Assembly (NCBI GenBank): GCA_019428955.1
Contig: JAHYJF010000012.1
Location: 1-25,277 of the forward strand
Direction of reading: 5' to 3'
DNA from: Burkholderiaceae bacterium
Lineage (GTDB): Bacteria; Pseudomonadota; Gammaproteobacteria; Burkholderiales; Burkholderiaceae_E
DNA length: 25,277 bases
In this document: piece by piece, positions 21,707-25,277 of the stretch
Numbering within the stretch: position 1 is the first letter of the stretch
Layout of the letters: every line of letters begins with the position of its first letter
The notes under the pieces: generated by a model
Told to the model about the DNA's origin: nothing
The model's database searches: none
Seen by the model: only the letters and a program-made list of their open reading frames with translations
Made by a program: the position numbers and the translations under genes

Positions 21707-24601
21707 TCAGGCAACGCGCCGGGATTCGCCGGTGCCGTGAAGGTTGGAACAACAACGGGCACAGATCTTCGGGTGTTCCGGATCGCTGCCGACGTCGTCG
21801 CGGTAGTGCCAGCAGCGCTCGCACTTGGGCTGAGCGCTGGGGTGAGCCGCGACTGCCTCCTCTGACTCGCTGGCGACCTCGGTGACCGTTGCGCGTGAGG
21901 TGAGCAGCACGAAGCGCAAGTCGTCGCCGAGGCTGGCCAGCGCCTGGTAGGAAGCTGCGCTGGCACCCAGTTCGACTTCCGCCTGCAGCGATGATCCGAC
22001 CTGCCCGGCAGTGCGCAGATCCTCGATCCGGCGCTGCACCTCGGCCCGCCAGGTCCTGATGACCTGCCATTTGGCCAGCAGCGCCTCGGCGTCGCCGACT
22101 TCCGGCAGGTGGTGAAAGGTCTGGGTGAAGATCGTTTCGCCTTGCTCCGACCAGAGCCTGGGCGCCAGCAGCGGCCAGGCCTCCTCGGCGGTGAACGACA
22201 GGATCGGCGCCATCACCCGCAGCAGCGCGTGGGCGATGTGGCTGAGCGCCGTCTGGGCCGAGCGCCGGGCCAGACTGTCGGCGGTGGTGGTGTAGAGGCG
22301 GTCCTTGAGAATGTCGAGATAGAAGGCGCCGAGATCTTCGGAGCAGAAGTTCTGCAGTTTGGCCACTACCGGGTGGTACTCGAAGATCTCGTAGTCGAGC
22401 TCGATGCCGGCCTGCCATTGCGCGGTCAGCGCTAGCGCATAGCGGTCGATCTCGAGCATGTCGGCAATCGCCACCGCATCGCGATCGGGGTCGAAGTCGG
22501 CGACGTTGGCCAGCAGGAAGCGCAAGGTGTTGCGCACGCGCCGGTAGGATTCGACGACGCGCTTGAGGATCTCGTCGGAGATCGACAGTTCGCCCGAATA
22601 GTCGGTGCTCGCCACCCAGAGGCGGAGGATTTCGGCACCCAGAGTGCCGCTGATCTTCTGCGGTGCCATGGTATTGCCGATTGACTTGGACATCTTGCGT
22701 CCATCGGCGTCGACCGTGAACCCGTGGGTGAGCAGCGCCTTGTAGGGCGGGACGCCGTTGAGCATCGATGAACTCAAGAGCGACGAGTGGAACCAGCCGC
22801 GGTGCTGGTCCGAGCCCTCGAGATAGAGGTCGGCCGGGAAGTGGGATTGTTCGCGGTGCGAGCCGCGCAGGACCGTCTGGTGGGTGGTCCCGGAGTCGAA
22901 CCAGACGTCGAGCGTGTCGCGATTCTTCTCGTAGAGATCGGCTTCGTCGCCCAGCAGCTCGCGCGGATCGAGTCGCTGCCAGGCCTCGATGCCCTCGCGT
23001 TCGATGCGCTGCGCCACCTGCTCGATCAGTTCGAGCGTGCGCGGGTGGAGTTCACCGGTTTCGCGGTGAACGAAGAATGCCATCGGCGTGCCCCATTGAC
23101 GCTGGCGCGACAGGGTCCAATCGGGGCGGCTGGCGATCATCCCGTGCAGCCGAGCCTTGCCCCATGAGGGGTAGAAACTGGTGGCCTCGATTCCGGCGAG
23201 CGCTGTCTGGCGCAAAGTTGGCCCGCCGTCCCTGGGCGTGACGTCCATCCCGGCAAACCACTGGCTCGAAGCGCGGTAGATGATCGGCGACTTGTGGCGC
23301 CAGCAGTGCATGTAGCTATGCGACTCTCGTGCCCGATGAAACAGGCAGCCATGCTCGCTGATCGTCGCGGTGATCTTGGGGTTCGCTTCCCAGATCGAGA
23401 GCCCGCCAAAGAGCGGGAACGATTCGGCGTAGCGGCCGTCGCCCATGACCGGCTGCAGAATGTCGGCATCGGTCAGTCCGTAGCGCTTGCAGGAAGCGAA
23501 GTCTTCCACACCGTAGGCCGGCGACGAGTGCACGATGCCGGTGCCGGTGTCGAGCGTGACGTAGTCGCCGAGATACACCGGGGCGTGGCGATCGGCGAAC
23601 GGGTGGCGAAAACGGATCAGTTCGAGCGCCGCACCCTTGCAGGTGGCCACCACGGTCCCGGTCAGGCCCCAGGCTTCGAGGCACGCCGCGACGCTTTCCT
23701 CGGCAACGATCAGCAGTGTCGGCTGGCCGCCGAATTCGCTGCGCACCAGCGCGTATTCAATTTCAGGATGGAGGTTGAGCGCCTGGTTGGCTGGGATCGT
23801 CCACGGCGTGGTGGTCCAGATCACGGCAAAGCCGCGCTCGATCGGCAGGCGCTCCAACCCGAAGGCCTGGGCCAGTAGCGGCAGGTCTGCGGGCTCGAAG
23901 GGGAAGCCAACGTCGATGGCTTCGTCGCTGCGGTCCTGGTACTCGACCTCCGCTTCGGCCAGCGCGGAGCCGCAGTCGAAGCACCAGTTGACCGGCTTGA
24001 GGCCGCGGAACAGGAAGCCGCGATCAAGCAGCCGGCCCAGTGCGCGCAACTCGTCGGCTTCGTTGCCGAAGGCCATGGTCAGGTAGGGATTGTCCCATTC
24101 GCCCAGCACGCCAAGGCGGATGAAATCCTGCTTCTGGCGTTCGATCTGCTCGGTGGCGTAGGCGCGCGACAGTGCCTGGACTTCGGCCGGTGGAAGGTTC
24201 TTGCCGTGGCGTTTCTCGATCTGGATCTCGATGGGCATGCCGTGGCAGTCCCAGCCCGGTACGTAGGGGGCATCGAAGCCAGCCATGTTGTGGCTCTTGA
24301 CGACGATGTCCTTGAGGATCTTGTTGACGGCGTGACCGAGATGGATGTCGCCATTGGCATACGGCGGGCCATCGTGAAGGACCCACCTGGGCCGACCCGC
24401 CGAGGCCTTGCGAATCCGTTCGTAGATCCCCTTGCTCTGCCACTGGGCAGCCCAGACCGGCTCCCGGCGGGCGAGATCGCCGCGCATCGGAAAGCTCGTG
24501 TCCGGCAGGTTCAGGGTGGCGCGATACGAACCGCTGTCCTTGCCCCCGGCCTTGCCCTTGGGGCCGGTCGCCTTAGCCGGTTGGTTCGTGTCTTGGGTCA
24601 T
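21707..24601 (-). CDS. ileS: isoleucyl-tRNA synthetase
   Basis: IleS charges tRNA(Ile) and edits mischarged valine. The 964-residue product has the HIGH-type signature PPYANGDIHLGHAVNK (about 74-90), the CP1 editing domain in the middle (for example TTPWTIPANQAL), KMSKSIGN in GRKMSKSIGNTMAP, and a C-terminal zinc finger with CERCW and CARCC. The zinc finger marks the common bacterial type. The N-terminus starts with an extra segment of about 27 Gly/Lys-rich residues (MTQDTNQPAKATGPKGKAGG) before the conserved YRATLNLPDTSFPMRGDLARREP. ATG 24601 is the first ATG in frame before that; the frame upstream runs over ribF and is rejected. No strong ribosome binding site is seen. ribF is 22 bp upstream. 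Confidence 0.97.
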   Translation of the reverse strand: MTQDTNQPAKATGPKGKAGGKDSGSYRATLNLPDTSFPMRGDLARREPVWAAQWQSKGIYERIRKASAGRPRWVLHDGPPYANGDIHLGHAVNKILKDIVVKSHNMAGFDAPYVPGWDCHGMPIEIQIEKRHGKNLPPAEVQALSRAYATEQIERQKQDFIRLGVLGEWDNPYLTMAFGNEADELRALGRLLDRGFLFRGLKPVNWCFDCGSALAEAEVEYQDRSDEAIDVGFPFEPADLPLLAQAFGLERLPIERGFAVIWTTTPWTIPANQALNLHPEIEYALVRSEFGGQPTLLIVAEESVAACLEAWGLTGTVVATCKGAALELIRFRHPFADRHAPVYLGDYVTLDTGTGIVHSSPAYGVEDFASCKRYGLTDADILQPVMGDGRYAESFPLFGGLSIWEANPKITATISEHGCLFHRARESHSYMHCWRHKSPIIYRASSQWFAGMDVTPRDGGPTLRQTALAGIEATSFYPSWGKARLHGMIASRPDWTLSRQRQWGTPMAFFVHRETGELHPRTLELIEQVAQRIEREGIEAWQRLDPRELLGDEADLYEKNRDTLDVWFDSGTTHQTVLRGSHREQSHFPADLYLEGSDQHRGWFHSSLLSSSMLNGVPPYKALLTHGFTVDADGRKMSKSIGNTMAPQKISGTLGAEILRLWVASTDYSGELSISDEILKRVVESYRRVRNTLRFLLANVADFDPDRDAVAIADMLEIDRYALALTAQWQAGIELDYEIFEYHPVVAKLQNFCSEDLGAFYLDILKDRLYTTTADSLARRSAQTALSHIAHALLRVMAPILSFTAEEAWPLLAPRLWSEQGETIFTQTFHHLPEVGDAEALLAKWQVIRTWRAEVQRRIEDLRTAGQVGSSLQAEVELGASAASYQALASLGDDLRFVLLTSRATVTEVASESEEAVAAHPSAQPKCERCWHYRDDVGSDPEHPKICARCCSNLHGTGESRRVA

Positions 24602-24623
24602 GTCATTGGTCTCAGTCAGGTTC

Positions 24624-25277
24624 TCAAGCCGGATTGTCCGGTATGCCACCGGATTCCGAAGTCGGTTCGAAGAAAGCACGGGCCGCGTGCGTATCGCGCG
24701 CGATCTGTTCGCGCAGAGCGTCCAGGCCGGCAAAGTTGGCTTCATCGCGCAGCTTGGCCAGGAACACCACCCGGACCAGCTCGCCGTAGACCTCGCGATC
24801 GAAGTCCAAGAGGTGGACTTCCAGCAGGGGCCGGCCGTCGCGCTCGACCGCTGGACGGGTGCCGAGGTTGGCAACCCCTGGCAGTGCCCGCCCATCCAAT
24901 CCCTCGACCTCGACGACGAAAATTCCCGAGAGCGCGGGGCGCTCGAAGGGGATGCGTAAGTTGAGCGTTGGGTATCCGAGGTCTCGGCCGAGCTTGCGGC
25001 CGTGGATTACGTGTCCGGAGATGCTGTAGCGTCGGCCAAGCAGGGTGCGCACCCGTGCAAAGTCGCCGCTACCCAGCGCGGCCCTGACCGCCGAACTCGA
25101 GATCCGGTCGGTGCCCTCGCAGACACTGGCCATGCGCGAGAGTTCGAACCCGCTCCCCGCGGAGCGCTCGGAGAGCAGTTCAAAATCGCCGACCCGCTTG
25201 GCGCCGAAGCGAAAATCGTCACCAACCAGCAGGTACCTGGCCTGCAGGCCAGCGACGATCATCTCGGAGATGAAGCG
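24624..25277 (-). CDS. ribF: riboflavin kinase/FMN adenylyltransferase (5' end outside window)
   Basis: RibF phosphorylates riboflavin to FMN and then adenylates it to FAD. The window holds the last 217 codons, open to the edge (first visible residues RFISEMIVAGLQ). The end of the FMN adenylyltransferase domain is seen: YLLVGDDFRFGAKRVGDFELL and ISSSAVRAAL. The riboflavin kinase domain follows: SGHVIHGRKLGRDLGYPTLN with the PTxN motif, then GVANLGTRPAVERDGRPLLEVHLLDF with the conserved Asn and Glu, and VVFLAKLRDEANFAGLDAL. Any internal start is only a fragment; the true start lies beyond 25277. It is the first visible gene of the ribF-ileS-lspA run. Confidence 0.96.
   Translation of the reverse strand, partial: RFISEMIVAGLQARYLLVGDDFRFGAKRVGDFELLSERSAGSGFELSRMASVCEGTDRISSSAVRAALGSGDFARVRTLLGRRYSISGHVIHGRKLGRDLGYPTLNLRIPFERPALSGIFVVEVEGLDGRALPGVANLGTRPAVERDGRPLLEVHLLDFDREVYGELVRVVFLAKLRDEANFAGLDALREQIARDTHAARAFFEPTSESGGIPDNPA

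Noticed and set aside
1..25277. CRISPR arrays, tRNA or rRNA genes, insertion sequences, toxin-antitoxin or defence genes
   Set aside because: I looked for regular direct repeats, cloverleaf-like sequence, terminal inverted repeats with transposase motifs and small paired ORFs, and saw none.

Overview
The window is about 25.3 kb of GC-rich chromosomal DNA, coding almost throughout, with no insertion sequence, prophage, CRISPR array, tRNA or rRNA that I can see. It looks like a betaproteobacterium. The order adk-kdsB-Trm112-lpxK-exbD-exbB next to xseA-sodB and icd-csp-clpS-clpA, together with an EarP-type EF-P rhamnosyltransferase and a K(+)-independent proton pyrophosphatase, most resembles Rhodocyclales (Azoarcus, Dechloromonas and Accumulibacter relatives). 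That placement comes from remembered synteny, not from a search.

Layout. 1-921 (minus): the 5' part of earP, preceded by a small KTSC-domain gene. 981-2318 (plus): an amidase-signature hydrolase, transcribed divergently from the KTSC gene. 2338-5319 (minus): hppA followed by an NAD-type SDR dehydrogenase. 5397-9177 (minus): a tightly packed envelope and nucleotide operon read in the order exbB, exbD, lpxK, a Trm112-like gene, kdsB, adk. 9178-9515: the longest non-coding stretch, between divergent exbB and xseA. 9516-11456 (plus): xseA and Fe-sodB, closed by a strong intrinsic terminator. 11508-12002 (minus): an exported DUF192 protein. 12187-13440 (plus): NADP-type icd with a strong terminator. 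13599-14503 (minus): a rhodanese with a cysteine-rich tail and a cold-shock protein with its own promoter and a long leader. 14789-17415 (plus): overlapping clpS-clpA. 17519-19009 (plus): dsbB and tal. 19060-25277 (minus): ribF (cut by the window end), ileS, lspA, coaBC, an unrecognised two-helix membrane protein, and dut.

How the genes fit together. Most are housekeeping. KdsB and LpxK make the Kdo and lipid A parts of LPS. ExbB and ExbD form a proton-driven motor. Adk and HppA handle adenylate and pyrophosphate energy. ClpS and ClpA deliver N-degron substrates to ClpP. CoaBC, RibF, IleS, Dut and LspA serve cofactor synthesis, translation, dUTP clearance and lipoprotein maturation. Junctions of 4 bp or less (exbB/exbD, Trm112/kdsB, clpS/clpA, coaBC/hypothetical/dut) point to translational coupling.

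I found no clear new multi-gene system. The items most worth a second look are the KTSC-earP pair, the cysteine-rich rhodanese tail with a palindrome over its likely promoter, the unknown gene locked between coaBC and dut, the Crp/Fnr-like site with a possibly leaderless clpS transcript, and the Ala/Pro tail on HppA.
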